Shown here one piece after another: positions 39,251 to 50,441 of a stretch of 64,000 nt of DNA (positions within the stretch are counted from its first letter, which is position 1; each line of letters begins with the position of its first letter). Source of the DNA: Beroe ovata (taxonomy: Eukaryota; Ctenophora; Nuda; Beroida; Beroidae); NCBI GenBank assembly GCA_946803715.1, contig CAMPET010000002.1, forward strand, positions 263,676 through 327,675, written 5' to 3'. The notes under the pieces were generated by a model. That model ran no database searches. It saw only the letters and a program-made list of their open reading frames with translations, and was not told where the DNA came from. Both the position numbers and the translations under genes were made by a program.

Positions 39251-39697
39251 CCCTTGAAAGGAAAGTGCGAAGTTATGCCTTAAACCTCTATATAACACGT
39301 CTCCTGAATGTTCACTTCATCATTCCTACGTAGAACAAAGTATCAAATTGGGACACTTGGTTTAAGAGCAGTTAAGTCAACTGAAGATATGACATCAATT
39401 TGTCATAAAAATTCGACAATACTCTGCGTAAAAACCATCATTCATAATAACAATGAAAAACTGTATTCGTACTTCGAATCTAAGACGAAAATAAAGTATA
39501 GAAAACTACGGATGCTTTTCATGCAAAACTCATATTTGCAAAACATTAGCGTTCGCCACATCATCTTACTACTATACATTGAGTCATTGCATACCTATAC
39601 AAGAAAATTTATAGCATACTAGTAAAGTTAAAGCGACATGAAAAATAATGAATACAAAACAAATCCATCCTCAAGCTACCTTAAACTAAAACAACTC
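39251..39697. other. Spacer between RTRAF and HACD
   Basis: 447 bp containing the 5' flank of RTRAF and the 3' flank of HACD. A plus-strand open frame (39308-39622) has no recognisable content. Nothing else was seen. Confidence 0.6.
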
Positions 39698-40747
39698 TCA
39701 CTCCGACTTCTTCCCTTCCTCGGGTTTAGGGGCAAGTACCTTCTTCCTTTGTCTAACCATGTGCATGTATAGCTGCGGTAGAACGGGAATGTATGCGAGC
39801 ATGTATATCATGAGAAATGCAGGGAAGTTGAACGAGACATTCAGTTTGTTGGGGAGTTCCAGAGAATACATGCCAGTAGCCGTTGCATGGGGCAATACAC
39901 TGAGCAGAGAGCTTATATACAAGATGATGTTACATACATTGAGATCTGATTCAAAAATCAGTTCAGATACTTCATACTAGATACTAGACATATTCGACAT
40001 TTGATGAACTCAGTACATACCTGTAAAGAGTCAACAGCTCACCGCTAACACCAATAGGGTAGAGGAAAGTGAAGAATGTGTACCGAGCCCAAAGTAAAAG
40101 ATAGGGAACCTTATTGACGAGAGATAGGGCATAAAACCAATATCTGCAATGAGGTATGTTATTAGTGTCGTTATCCAGTATATCCATTATCCAGTATATC
40201 TGTTATGGAAATCTATGGTTTTATCCGTTAGGTATTACCACATGAGGTCATGAGTGACGAGTATCTTTTCTTACCTGACGATTTCAGCGACGCACCACGC
40301 ACAAATCATCATGGGGACATAAGAATCACTCTGTATTTCCTTTACAGAGTCTAGAGCGAGCCAGAGAACAACCAAACGTGACTGTACCTAGAGTGTTACT
40401 ATTCAGTAAATCTCCATATGATGAAACAAGTGGGTGCAGTATGGGATACAATTCATTCGGGGGAGGTTAATAAATGAATTGTATCCCAGATATTAATTGA
40501 GAAGACTATCAATATCCAATACCTGGACAAACGTGGTTATCGGAGATGATCTGACCAGTCCAATTGCTGCATGAACAACCTCCAACAGGGCAAGAGTTTG
40601 AGACACTTTCAGCGGAACCTGTATTGTCTTGTAGACAGTGGTTGTAGATTTAGTCCCATACAATTGTATGATTGTGTTAACAAGGACAATGGACCATCCG
40701 AATGCCAGACAACAGTTATATGCCAAGAGGTACACTTTTCCCAGCAT
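39698..40747 (-). CDS. HACD: Very-long-chain (3R)-3-hydroxyacyl-CoA dehydratase (HACD/PHS1 family)
   Basis: Four exons: 40523-40747, 40275-40387, 40021-40143 and 39698-39911, 675 nt or 224 residues. The enzyme removes water from 3-hydroxyacyl-CoA, the third step of the ER fatty-acid elongation cycle. Hallmarks: [45 protein letters not shown], then [20 protein letters not shown] with the catalytic Tyr and Glu spaced seven residues apart (Y-P-I-G-V-S-G-E), and [14 protein letters not shown]. It ends [20 protein letters not shown] followed by a lysine-rich tail (GKKSE) that fits ER retention. Six or so hydrophobic segments are visible. HACD1/2-like by length, lacking the CS domain of HACD3. Junctions are all in phase. 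Confidence 0.94.
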
Positions 40748-41162
40748 ATCCCTTCCTGATAGGTTAGAGTAATAGCTACGAGTAATTAAAGTGTATGCCT
40801 GAAGAAGCTAAGTTATTCCTTCATATATATTGAAATGTTAATCGAAATCTGGGCATATAAGCAAGACGTTCCCAAGGAGACACAATATCTGAAAATAACA
40901 GTTTTCATGAGGGTCTGGCAGTTAAATTAACGAACAACAACATTCACAAATTTCACATAAGTTAGATAATCAATTAAGGTACTGTTCACATTGCCAAGCT
41001 TAATAGACCAGCAGAATTCATCATTAAGCTTTCATAAATTATATCTTCTCAAATATCCTTAACCAATACTCATTCAATAAGATTTGAAAATCAATGAAGG
41101 TAATTAACATTTTAATAAAATAAGACGGCAGATGCGCAAGACTAAGATTCTTCAGTATTCAT
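40748..41162. other. AT-rich spacer between HACD and DHRS12
   Basis: 415 bp of AT-rich DNA holding the HACD 5' flank and the DHRS12 3' flank. A minus-strand ATTAAA (about 41113-41118) may be the DHRS12 poly(A) signal, some 45 bp past its stop. Confidence 0.5.
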
Positions 41163-42212
41163 TCATTGAGGTCTAAATTGATTATAAAACTTTTCAAGCT
41201 TCTCTATCAATATTTTATCTTCTTCTTTAGTTGACCAGGTCCATGCCAGTGGTAGGTGTTTTCTTACTATGGCACGATCTTGGTAAAAGGATCCAGAGTT
41301 TGTTGGTTCTGTAGCCAATGGGTTATTGCTGATAGCTAGCCATACTGCGGTATCAGCACCTTGTTCAACAGTTCTTAGCTTATCCTTCATTTTCTCATAA
41401 AAACCTGGCATAGATGTCCTCACTGCTGGAGTGTCAGCCCAGCCAGGGTGCATTGATGTGAATTGTATATCCTTATATCTTTCTGCCCATTGCTCAACCA
41501 TCACAATTTGCTGCCTTTTGTTCTGAGCATATACCATTGTTCCATCAAATGGCTTATTCTCTGTCTGCAAATCATGTGGATCTAATTTGTTAGTCAACAT
41601 TCCACCAGATGAAACTGTTATTACCCTAGGTCTACCATTAGGAGGAACAGATGACATTAATAATGGAATTAAGCTTTCAGTCAAGATGTATGTTCCTAAT
41701 GTATTTGTTGCAAAATTTTTCTCAAGGCCTTCCTCATTAAGCTCTCTCTTATTGACCATACAACCAGCATTGTTTATGAGAACATGAAGTCCAGCTGCAC
41801 TATTTTCTGAGGAAAATTTCGCTGAAAAGCTGTAAATATCTCTTGGATTTGACAAATCCAGTTGGTGAACATATATGTTCTCATTTTTAGTCTTTTCAAT
41901 TATTTCCTTTCTTGCTGCTTCAGCAGAATCCATATTGCGACAAACAAGATGCACTGTACCACCTTGATGAGCTATTTGGAGAGCAGCTTCTTTGCCTAAA
42001 CCACTATTAGACCCAGTTATCAAGTAGTTCTTTGATGAACATTCAACATTAAGGTCATCACTTAAAAAATTCTTTGAAGCAGATACATAACCACCTCTCG
42101 TATATTCCAGTAAACCCTTAGCTAGCCATACAGTATTCCGGTATAGTGACATCCTAAAGAATATGGGGATAGAGATAGCTGCAATGAGTATCCACAATGT
42201 CTTCATAGTCAT
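41163..42212 (-). CDS. DHRS12: DHRS12-type short-chain dehydrogenase/reductase, intronless
   Basis: A single uninterrupted 349-codon frame. SDR motifs: cofactor loop TGSNSGLG (66-73), NNAG (147-150), catalytic Ser in VSSGG (about 201) and YAQNK (228-232). DHRS12-specific stretches are LYRNTVWLAKGLLEYTRGGY, GTVHLVCRN, INNAGCMVNKREL, FDGTMVYAQNKRQQ and MHPGWADTPAVRTSMPGFYE. The family is presumed to be NAD(P)-dependent oxidoreductases; the physiological substrate is not settled. The first 20 residues form a hydrophobic anchor, and Met21 (MSLYR) is an alternative start matching the vertebrate protein. Neighbours are multi-exon, so the lack of introns is notable and may mean retroposition or intron loss. 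No frame breaks, so probably functional. Confidence 0.95.
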   Translation of the reverse strand: MTMKTLWILIAAISIPIFFRMSLYRNTVWLAKGLLEYTRGGYVSASKNFLSDDLNVECSSKNYLITGSNSGLGKEAALQIAHQGGTVHLVCRNMDSAEAARKEIIEKTKNENIYVHQLDLSNPRDIYSFSAKFSSENSAAGLHVLINNAGCMVNKRELNEEGLEKNFATNTLGTYILTESLIPLLMSSVPPNGRPRVITVSSGGMLTNKLDPHDLQTENKPFDGTMVYAQNKRQQIVMVEQWAERYKDIQFTSMHPGWADTPAVRTSMPGFYEKMKDKLRTVEQGADTAVWLAISNNPLATEPTNSGSFYQDRAIVRKHLPLAWTWSTKEEDKILIEKLEKFYNQFRPQ

Positions 42213-42420
42213 CAGAGCTGCAATGATCTAAGTATAAAAAACCTATGTCAATAATCTCCAGGTTATTGACATAGATTCCAGTTCTGGGGGTGCCTATAGT
42301 GCGCGGCAACTAGACTGCGGTAAACTGCGACCGCTGATGCACATGCAACTATGCAAACCTGAAGCTGGCTTTTAACTGCTGATGATATAGATCATAGCCC
42401 CTGTCGAGAATTTCGACCCC

Positions 42421-42514
42421 AACTAGTCGTGACGTCACGGATGACCTCATGCGTCACATGTCCTAACTAGTTGCGACGTCACGGATGATGTCATGCGTGA
42501 CATCACGACTAGTT
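42421..42514. repeat. Inverted repeat of CRE-like motifs upstream of DHRS12
   Basis: AACTAGTCGTGACGTCAC (42421-42438) pairs with GTGACATCACGACTAGTT (42497-42514) with one mismatch. A direct partial copy AACTAGTTGCGACGTCACGG lies between them. It starts about 210 bp upstream of the DHRS12 start and contains TGACGTCA-type sites. It could be a small mobile element or promoter material. Confidence 0.55.
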
Positions 42515-43537
42515 AAAATAAGTTAAGCATGACATCATGATTTTTTCACTTGCGTAGCAAAATCAGCAGCAAAATCAACAACAAGATCAAGATGATTCAG
42601 CCCAATTCTCTGTAAAAGTGGTCAGGTTAATGGAGGGAAGCTGATCAGGTGACACCGCAAGTACAAGTACAACTCCTCAAGAGAAATGGTGTAGGTATTA
42701 TACAACACAGCTATGGGATGGTCATGTGATTCATGGACTTAGCATGCACCTGTACTGATTAGTCTGATTGGGTTCCTTGGGTCTAATGTGTGCATGTATG
42801 TTTTATAGAAGGGGAACTGTACACAGAAGGTAGGTAGGTGATTAGTATGATATCTTTAAAACGACAGGGGAGGTGCAGTGGAAAAACCAAGGAGCAATAT
42901 TCGGCAGGGCATTGTGCGGCTCCACAACTTCCTGTTCACGAAGAAAAACTCTCCACCCAAGGCAGATAACATCCGGCAAGACGTGTGCAGACGTTGCTGG
43001 TTGCCCCTACGAAACCTGTGCACTCATTTCGCCGATTTTTGCGCTACGCGCTGTCGAACTAACTTATGTACTGCTATATACCGTTAGAAAGATCTATTTT
43101 TTCCTAACACAGCGCAAAAAACTGCAGTTGAATTGGACCTTCCTATCAAAAGTTATGACCAGTTTTGTCAAGACGCGCCGCGCATCACTAAAAATTTGCA
43201 TCGTCTCAACATAACTTTGTGGTAAATAGTTCTGATTGGCTGAGAGGCGCGTGACCTCACGCGACAGCTGCGTGTGTTCATCTGCTCACTGTGTGTGTTC
43301 ATATGCTTACTTCATTCATTAGAGAGGACTGTTTCCTGCTGGCTGTATCATACAAAACAGTCCTCTCTAAATCTAATGATCGAAGTGAGTATAGCCGATA
43401 AGTGGTACGTTGCCTTTGTTGAAATAGGAGAATATGGAGCTGAGATTCGAGTTAACGCTTTGACCATGATGACTGATTGACTGATGCTCAGCTATAATGC
43501 TCTGCTTCTCACTATGATACAGCTATGGAATGCTTTN
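42515..43537. other. Intergenic; short hairpin element, single-N join
   Basis: A perfect 16-bp inverted repeat, TTAGAGAGGACTGTTT (43319-43334) and its complement (43355-43370), forms a hairpin with a 20-bp loop, MITE-like. The plus-strand open frame 42873-43214 has no recognisable domain. N at 43537 marks a contig join. Confidence 0.6.
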
Positions 43538-44915
43538 TCTTAAGGTAGAAGAGACAGGATGAATTAAATACAATGCAATTATATACAAGACAATTATACA
43601 ATTGCAATGTAGCTAGTGCATTGGATTCAGATATATCTTACATTTTACTTCGTGATCGAATGATCATAAATCATGGTGATAAAAGTGCAAATCCAAACTG
43701 AAATGGACTACCATTTACGGAGAAAAAGGATTTCTCTTCAATAATTTTGACTCAATAAGGTACGTTGGATTGACTTCTTATCGCTTCAATGATGCAACAG
43801 GTCTATCTACAACCCACGTATATTTACACATATTAGCTCAATTCTCGGGAAATTGGTATTTGTAGCTCTCATTGAAAACCTGTTCAATGAACCCACAGAT
43901 TTTGCATTGAAAATGGCCGGAAGTTCTTCTGTGATGATATCAATTTAGAAGTTGTCTGTCACATAGATGATTTTGTGCTTCTCGATAGTGTCGATATCTT
44001 TTTCCAATTGCTTCATTTCAGCTTCCATGCGTTCTTTCCTGAAACCGATTCGTCGTTAATCGATTGAAAAATACAATCGGAATCTTCAGGAGATAATGCG
44101 TGAATCGTCAGTAGATTCATCACGTAATCAGGGAGTCAGCCAAGAGGAGAGGGATTTCCATGTGCAATGTTTCATGCTACACGTTCTAAGAAACACTCAC
44201 ACACTCACTCATTGTAAGTATGATGGTTCGAAATGGGTAAAATTTTCGATCGCGTTATATTTGAATGATCCCACTACGATGACGTATAGTAATGATGACG
44301 TATAGTAATGATGACGTATAGTAATGATGTCACGAGACGACCTCGATGAAATGTCAACCCGTTCTCAATCAATCATCTCGTGAAGAACATCACTGGATTT
44401 ACCTGGCTTTCTTTGGAGCAGTGTCGGTCACAACAGATAACCCCTGGTATTGTAAGTGTAGCTCCTCCCAATTCTTCTTCAGCCCGTCCAAAGTTGCTTG
44501 CCTGAATGTATATTCCAGTTACTTATAATTTAGTTCACTTACTTACTTAGTATAGTTCATGGGCATGAACTAAACTAGTACAACTTGGAAAAAGGGAGAA
44601 TGGACTGTTTTCTTTTACCTTTCTGCGGCATTGATCTGATTCAAAGCTCCCTTTTCCATTCTCTGTTGAATGTAAGCATCATATGATCTCTGGTGTTCTT
44701 CCATTTGTTTCTTCCTTGTTTCCAGGTATTTGGGTACTGTTCCATAGTTGTCTTTCTTTATAAACTTGGGCACCAGTCCAGAATCCTGAAACAATGATCC
44801 TCGGTTATCTTGAACTCACTTCACTGAGCCCTAACAACTCAACGATTTCACGCCTCACGCTTCACAGACAATCTGGTGTAATTTACCTCAAGCTGGTTAG
44901 TTGTGCCTCCTGGTG
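43538..44915. repeat. Duplicate of 45887-47282, bounded by single Ns
   Basis: This 1,378-bp block is a near copy of 45887-47282. Homology begins at TCTTAAGG directly after the N at 43537 and stops at CTCCTGGTG directly before the N at 44916. The copies differ by point changes, small indels, three versus two copies of a GATGACGTATAGTAAT repeat (about 44275-44325), and a non-homologous stretch of about 110 bp (44098-44205 versus 46456-46545). Confidence 0.93.
43945..44915 (-). pseudogene. ENKUR: Partial second copy of enkurin exons 4-7, probably an allelic contig
   Basis: Exon equivalents at 43945-44038, 44403-44501, 44619-44785 and 44887-44915 (the last truncated by the N). They encode the same peptide as enkurin exons 7, 6, 5 and the end of exon 4. 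The coding differences I checked (AAA/AAG, CGC/CGA, GTG/GTT, CAC/CAT) are all synonymous. With no upstream exons it cannot make enkurin alone. The N borders favour an assembly duplicate of the other haplotype over a real pseudogene. Confidence 0.8.
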
Positions 44916-44916
44916 N

Positions 44917-45886
44917 CTTTGCTGTTTGCGGCGGCTGAATCATTAATGGCATCTTTTTCGTCAAATTCAATCAATTCACGATGATTTCACAATCAATTCA
45001 CATTCAATGCACGATCATGTCAGTTTTACGATCAGTTTACGATGAGTTAATGAGTTGCAATTCACGATCATTTTGAAAAACGATCATTTCACTATTTTTG
45101 TTGAACTGCAGTCGAAAAATATAATGCATAACATAATATGTTGTTAGTCCGATTGTCCATGTGATTCAAAGCCCGGCTTTATTGCCAAAATATTACATGT
45201 TATTCTGTCAGGTTTGGTGCAGTGCAAGTGGGGGCGCGCGCCGCATGCGCGCTCTCAATTGAACTGACAATTATAATTACTTGTACGTAGGGCGCGATGT
45301 CCAGCCCCGTGTACGTGGCTCGCACAGCTGAGTGCACAGGTTTCGTAGGGGCGCGCCCCTTTGTCTGGCGATGCTAGACCGCTGATGCAAGCCGAATAAG
45401 GTGCGCGCGCGCGACAAAATTCTCGACAGAATCTATCGATCGATCGGCAAGCGCCCCTGTATTCTAGTGAACTGAAAAGTCGAAGAAAGATACGCGCATT
45501 GCGAGCGCGCGCAGAGTATTTGGGTCATGGTCACGCCACGCAGCGCGGAAACATGTTGCTGGATGTCATTTGTCCGCCGTTTTTTGCGCGCGCGCGCACG
45601 TACGTGCACCTTCATCTGCATCGGAGGCCGCGGCCGATGCAGTATAAATAGCTTTGCCTGTCATAGTGCCATGCCATGCCAGGTACGTCTGGCGATGCTA
45701 GGCTGATCGCGCTAGTCGCTCGGCCCAGCTCAATTTCAAGCTCATGACGCGCGCGCAATGAAATTCTCGACAGGGGCTATATATCATCGACAGCCAAGAA
45801 TAGCCGAATATGAATAAAAGACTAAAGCTCAGACGAGAATCGCGATTGAGAATTATAGAATTAAAATACGATATGTCGATATGAAA
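44917..45886. other. CpG-rich intergenic DNA with repeated GCGCGC/TTCTCGACAG modules
   Basis: Two diverged copies of a module (TCTGGCGATGCTAG, then GCGCGCG and AAATTCTCGACAG) lie at about 45363-45432 and 45688-45775. A further reverse-complement copy (CCCCTGTCGAGAATTT) is near 42397-42412. This is a dispersed repeat family. No gene was seen. Confidence 0.6.
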
Positions 45887-46307
45887 TCTTAAGGTAGAAG
45901 AGACAGGATGAATTAAATACAATGCAATTATATACAAGACATTAAGACAATTATACAATTGCAATATAGCTGCATTGGATTCAGATATATCTTACATTTT
46001 ACTTCGTGATCGAATGATCATAAATCATGGTGATAAAAGTGCAAATCCAAACTGAAATGGACTACCATTTACGGAGAAAAAGGATTTCTCTTCAATAATT
46101 TTGACTCAATAAGGTACGTTGGATTGACTTCTTATCGCTTCAATGATGCAACAACCCACGTATATTATACACGTATATTTACACATATTGGCTCAATTCT
46201 CGGGAAATTGGTATTTGTATGGAGATAGCTCTCATTGAAAACCTGTTCAATGAACCCACAGATTTTGCATTGAAAATGGCCGGAAGTTCTTCTGTGATGA
46301 TATCAAT

Positions 46308-48387
46308 TTAGAAGTTGTCTGTCACATAGATGATTTTGTGCTTCTCGATAGTGTCGATATCTTTTTCCAATTGCTTCATTTCAGCTTCCATTCGTTCCTT
46401 CCTGAAACCGATTCGTCGTTAATCGATTGAAAATAAAATCTGAATCTTCAGGAGATTCCGATTTCGGATTCAACTCCAATTATCAGCTCGGGCTTCGCCC
46501 TCGACTGATTATTCTGCCATCCACTCTTCAACCTCATCAATAAAGACTATACACTCACTCATTGTAAATATGATGGTTCGAAATGGGTAAAACTTTCAAT
46601 CGCGATATATGTGAATGACCACACTACGATGCCGTATAGTAATGATGACGTATAGTAATGATGTCACGAGACGACCTCGATGAAATGTTAACCCGTTCTC
46701 AATCAATCATCTCGTGAAGCTCATCACTGGATTTACCTGGCTTTCTTTGGAGCAGTGTCGGTAACAACAGATAACCCCTGGTATTGTAAGTGTAGCTCCT
46801 CCCAATTCTTCTTCAGCCCGTCCAAAGTTGCTTGCCTGAATGTATATTCCGGTTACTGATAATTGGGCGTGTACTAGTTAAGTTTATGGGCATGAACTAA
46901 ACTAGTACAACTTGGAAAAAGGGAGAATGGACTAATGGACTGTTTTCTTCTACCTTTCTGCGGCATTGATCTGATTCAAAGCTCCCTTTTCCATTCTCTG
47001 TTGAATGTAAGCATCATATGATCTCTGATGTTCTTCCATTTGTTTCTTCCTTGTTTCCAGGTATTTGGGTACTGTTCCATAGTTGTCTTTCTTTATAAAC
47101 TTGGGCACCAGTCCAGAATCCTGAAACAATGATCCTCGGTTATCTTGAACTCACTTCACTGAGCCTCCCTAACAAACCTCCATCTTTTGTGTCACCCCTA
47201 ACAACTCAACGATTTCACGCCTCACGCTTCACAGACAATCTGGTGAAATTTACCTCAAGCTGGTTAGTTGTGCCTCCTGGTGTGTCGACATATTTGGGTT
47301 GAGGTTTCTTGGGAACGGACATGATATTTTCCACGGCATTTGTATGAATAAAATTCTTGTTGGACTTCAGTCCCATTACAGGTTTCTCATCTTTCTTTGG
47401 GACGGGCGGTCGCTTCTGATCAGCATTAGGTCTGACAAACGGGGCCTCTGTAAAAAGAACTCGTGAGTTTTGCTGCCTGATCAATGTTCACTTCGTATCA
47501 CAATCGATAGTTCATAATTCATGCCACACGGAGGCGACATCATAACAAATCTATCGTTGCTATAGAGACGCGCAATTGAACGTATGAAAAATCGCAATTT
47601 GTGTGCACAAACTTACTTCGCGCGCTCCAAAAAAGGATTTCTGTTAGTGCGCGCATTTTGGCACAAAATGTTGCAGTCAGGTAAAGGTAAAATGGAGGGT
47701 TTCGCGAGAAGATAGATATAAGATAGTATAGCAACAGTTGACCGTAAAAATGGTGTAGTGCCACTGTAAATTTGGTAGTATATGGTTGAGGTTCATTTCG
47801 GAACTATTGAAAAGCTGACTACTCTCGTGTCCATCCAAGTACTATTTGCAAGCATGAGCAGCAAGCACTTGTGCCACATGACTTAAAATAAAAGTGTAAA
47901 GCAGAGAGTAGAATGTGCGATAGTAAGATGACACACTCTGCTTTACAAGGAACGTAATAAGTAAATGAAGAGCTAGTTTTCTACTCACTTTCAGGGATGA
48001 CAGGTTCCTTTGATCGCTTGGTCATGAAATTACTCGTATCATTGACAGAAACTTTAGCTGGGCCCTGAAATAGAATCAGTGATTAGTGACTCAGGAATAC
48101 CATCAGCAAATTGATTTGGCAGCAAGTGATCATAATTCTGGACAAAACAATCACCATGGTTTTAGATGCCGTCTTGTTAGACTTGTATTCTCCCTTGACA
48201 GCTTCATTGAACACAGACTTGTACCTGACCACAAGTTAACTGATTGTATGCATTTTCCTTATGACAACACGGTAAATGACGAATGTTGGAAAGGTAACAC
48301 AAATGGTAGGGATGTAAAATACCTAGGGTTCTTTGCCTCCGGTTGTCTGACTGAAGGCAGGAGGTTGTAAATGCTCTCTTCACCCAT
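46308..48387 (-). CDS. ENKUR: Enkurin, axonemal microtubule inner protein / TRPC-interacting adaptor
   Basis: Seven exons: 48323-48387, 48155-48224, 47989-48064, 47254-47447, 46954-47120, 46737-46835 and 46308-46401, giving 765 nt or 254 residues (human 256). All junctions are in phase. Hallmarks: MGEESIYNLLPS, KTMGPAKVSV, PPVPKKDEKPVMG, SNKNFIHTNAVENIM, KKPQPKYVDTPGG, SGLVPKFIKKDNYGTVPKYL and the C-terminal coiled enkurin domain (GLKKNWEELHLQYQGLS, EMKQLEKDIDTIEKHKIIYV). Enkurin binds calmodulin and TRPC channels in sperm and is a conserved protein inside axonemal doublet microtubules. It sits beside BBOF1 on the same strand. Confidence 0.96.
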
Positions 48388-48779
48388 GCTAAACCAGGCT
48401 ATGCTGAGAGATATGAAGATGTGAAATCAAATAGTTCAAAAATATATGCATTGAATAGGGAAAAGTACACGTTTTAAGACGTTGTCACGGGCCAATAAAC
48501 AGATTAGACATTAAAAATGTTAAAAATGGTTATATTCATTTATGTGACAACTGACAGAATACAAAATCTTTTCAAATCAATTCAAAACCTTAATTTCTGT
48601 ATGTACAAATCAATCAGCTATTAACTGAGTAAACCAATACACAAGCTAATAGTTATGAACAGGGTCGCACATTTACGAGTACAAACTCGTCTCTGACTCA
48701 ACCTCTCCCTCTCTTTTCTTCTCACCATACCACAAACTCCTTCAACAGGGTAAAAAGTAAAATCACGCTAAATACAGTC

Positions 48780-48785
48780 TTTATT
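48780..48785 (-). terminator. Poly(A) signal AATAAA for BBOF1
   Basis: TTTATT on the plus strand gives AATAAA on the minus strand, 85 bp beyond the BBOF1 stop codon. Confidence 0.55.
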
Positions 48786-48869
48786 TCGCTTGTTTCATCA
48801 TTCATATAGACTCCTTTATCTGGAAATCTTTCGCAGTGCACAAACACAGGAACATTTAATAACACTTCC

Positions 48870-50441
48870 TCATGACTCGATAGCCATTATTTTGTCCTCT
48901 GATAATTTAGTCTGAATCACGTCACTCTTCTCCATTTCTCCTAACCTAGTGATTGAACCACCACACACCACTTGCTGATCAGGGTCAAGCGGGGGCAAGG
49001 GGTCAGATCTCATGTCTTGGGATGGAGTGTGTTTCTTCTTCCTGTTCACCATACCGTTGATATCAGCGAATAGGATCCTCAGAACCTTCTCTTTCTGCTC
49101 CCACGTTAGATCTCCAACATCGTGATGCTCGTCAATTGTATCAAATCGTTCCGCTTCCTCGAGATCCGAGTAAACACTGTTCGTGCTGTTCGGTAACTTG
49201 CGGAATGTACGTGTTCGGGGGAAGGGCGCTTTCCCCTTCTGAGCTTCTAACATCCGTGAGTGATACGCTGCCTCGGCATCTTTCCGGTATTGAGTTCTGT
49301 TAGCGACTATCTCTTCCTTAACCTGACTCAGTGCTGTCAAGAAGAACGTCTCTGTCTCAGTCCGCTGATCTAGAATTCTCTTACCTAGCCTCTTGATGTG
49401 TTTCAACTCTGCCTCCTTCAGTTGCAGTGCTTTCTGCAGAGTCTCAATATCCTGGTTACTGTTGTAGAGTTGAGCATCGCACTGTCTGATCACCTTCTCC
49501 CTCTCCTGCTCAGCACTGCTCACTACCTCCCCGAGATGTTTCTCCAGCGCCTCGATCTTGTCCTGCTTCTCCTTCAGACTCTTCCGCTGGTTCTTCACCT
49601 GCTGCACCTTTTCTCTCGTGATGTTGTCATTCATTTCCTGCGTTGCACTGAGAGACTCAACCTTGTTCGTAAGATCAGCTAGGGTTTTCTTCAACTCTTC
49701 GCTCTCCTTCATGTGTAGAGAGAGTGACTCTGTCAGACGAACATTTTCACGATATATATTCCGTGTTGTCTCGTCCAGGTTTTGAACAGCCTCATTGTGA
49801 GCTCTTTCAGCAAGTTCGGCTATCTGCCGCGACGCTTCGGATTGCAGTCGTAATTTCTCCTCGAAGTACTTGTGTTCGATTCCATTGATTCCCTCCCGTG
49901 CTTGTTTCCGTTCTTGGAAAAGCAAATCCCTCATCTCATCTAATTCGTGCTGCATCTCGTTTTTCTTCCGGCGAAATTCCTTGATCTGCATCAACTCGTC
50001 TTGCATAAGTTGTGCCTCTTGCTTTTTCTCTGACAACTGTTTTTCTAAGGTGTTTATCTGATAAGTAAAATCTTCGATAAGCGCTTCGCGATCTTTTCTC
50101 GATTCTTGCTTCAGGTTTTTTAGTTGATTTTGAAGTTGTTCAATGAGCTGATCTTTCTGAATATCCTCCTTCTTAAGATATGATATGACCTCAATTGTGT
50201 CCCGCTCAGTAGCAGACATCTGATTCTGAAGTAGTTCATTTTCAGATAGGAGTTTCCTTGCCTTGTCCCTGTATTCAGTCCGGGATTTTTCTGTAGCATC
50301 CAACTTACATTCCATGATTTGAGTTCGTGTGATGCTTTCCATTTCTACATCTCGATTTTTAGTCGGTGTCTTATTCTTGCTCGACTTCTTTCCACCTTTC
50401 TTATCCTTCCCCTTCTTCCCTTTCTTCTTCTTAGGAGCCAT
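48870..50441 (-). CDS. BBOF1: BBOF1 (basal body-orientation factor 1), intronless
   Basis: A single 523-codon frame. Residues 1-30 are lysine-rich (MAPKKKKGKKGKDKKGGKK), about 40-390 are continuous coiled coil, and the C-terminal third has the BBOF1/CCDC176 signature: TETFFLTALSQVKEE, NSTNSVYSDLEEAE and GDLTWEQKEKVLRILF. In vertebrates BBOF1 localises to basal bodies or axonemes of multiciliated cells and sperm and is needed to keep basal bodies aligned. Length matches the human protein (about 529). Vertebrate BBOF1 has several introns; none here. Its start is 1.15 kb from the divergent UBE2U start, so they may share regulatory DNA. Confidence 0.93.
   Translation of the reverse strand: MAPKKKKGKKGKDKKGGKKSSKNKTPTKNRDVEMESITRTQIMECKLDATEKSRTEYRDKARKLLSENELLQNQMSATERDTIEVISYLKKEDIQKDQLIEQLQNQLKNLKQESRKDREALIEDFTYQINTLEKQLSEKKQEAQLMQDELMQIKEFRRKKNEMQHELDEMRDLLFQERKQAREGINGIEHKYFEEKLRLQSEASRQIAELAERAHNEAVQNLDETTRNIYRENVRLTESLSLHMKESEELKKTLADLTNKVESLSATQEMNDNITREKVQQVKNQRKSLKEKQDKIEALEKHLGEVVSSAEQEREKVIRQCDAQLYNSNQDIETLQKALQLKEAELKHIKRLGKRILDQRTETETFFLTALSQVKEEIVANRTQYRKDAEAAYHSRMLEAQKGKAPFPRTRTFRKLPNSTNSVYSDLEEAERFDTIDEHHDVGDLTWEQKEKVLRILFADINGMVNRKKKHTPSQDMRSDPLPPLDPDQQVVCGGSITRLGEMEKSDVIQTKLSEDKIMAIES

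Noticed and set aside
41163..42212. Bacterial origin (transfer) of the intronless DHRS12
   Set aside because: The sequence matches animal DHRS12 over its whole length, including family-specific stretches outside the SDR core.
43945..44915. A genuine tandem duplication or pseudogene of enkurin
   Set aside because: Homology ends exactly at single-N joins and the coding changes checked are synonymous, so an allelic assembly duplicate explains it better.
49398..50061. Leu/Phe-rich plus-strand frames opposite BBOF1
   Set aside because: Shadows of a Lys/Glu-rich coiled coil on the minus strand.
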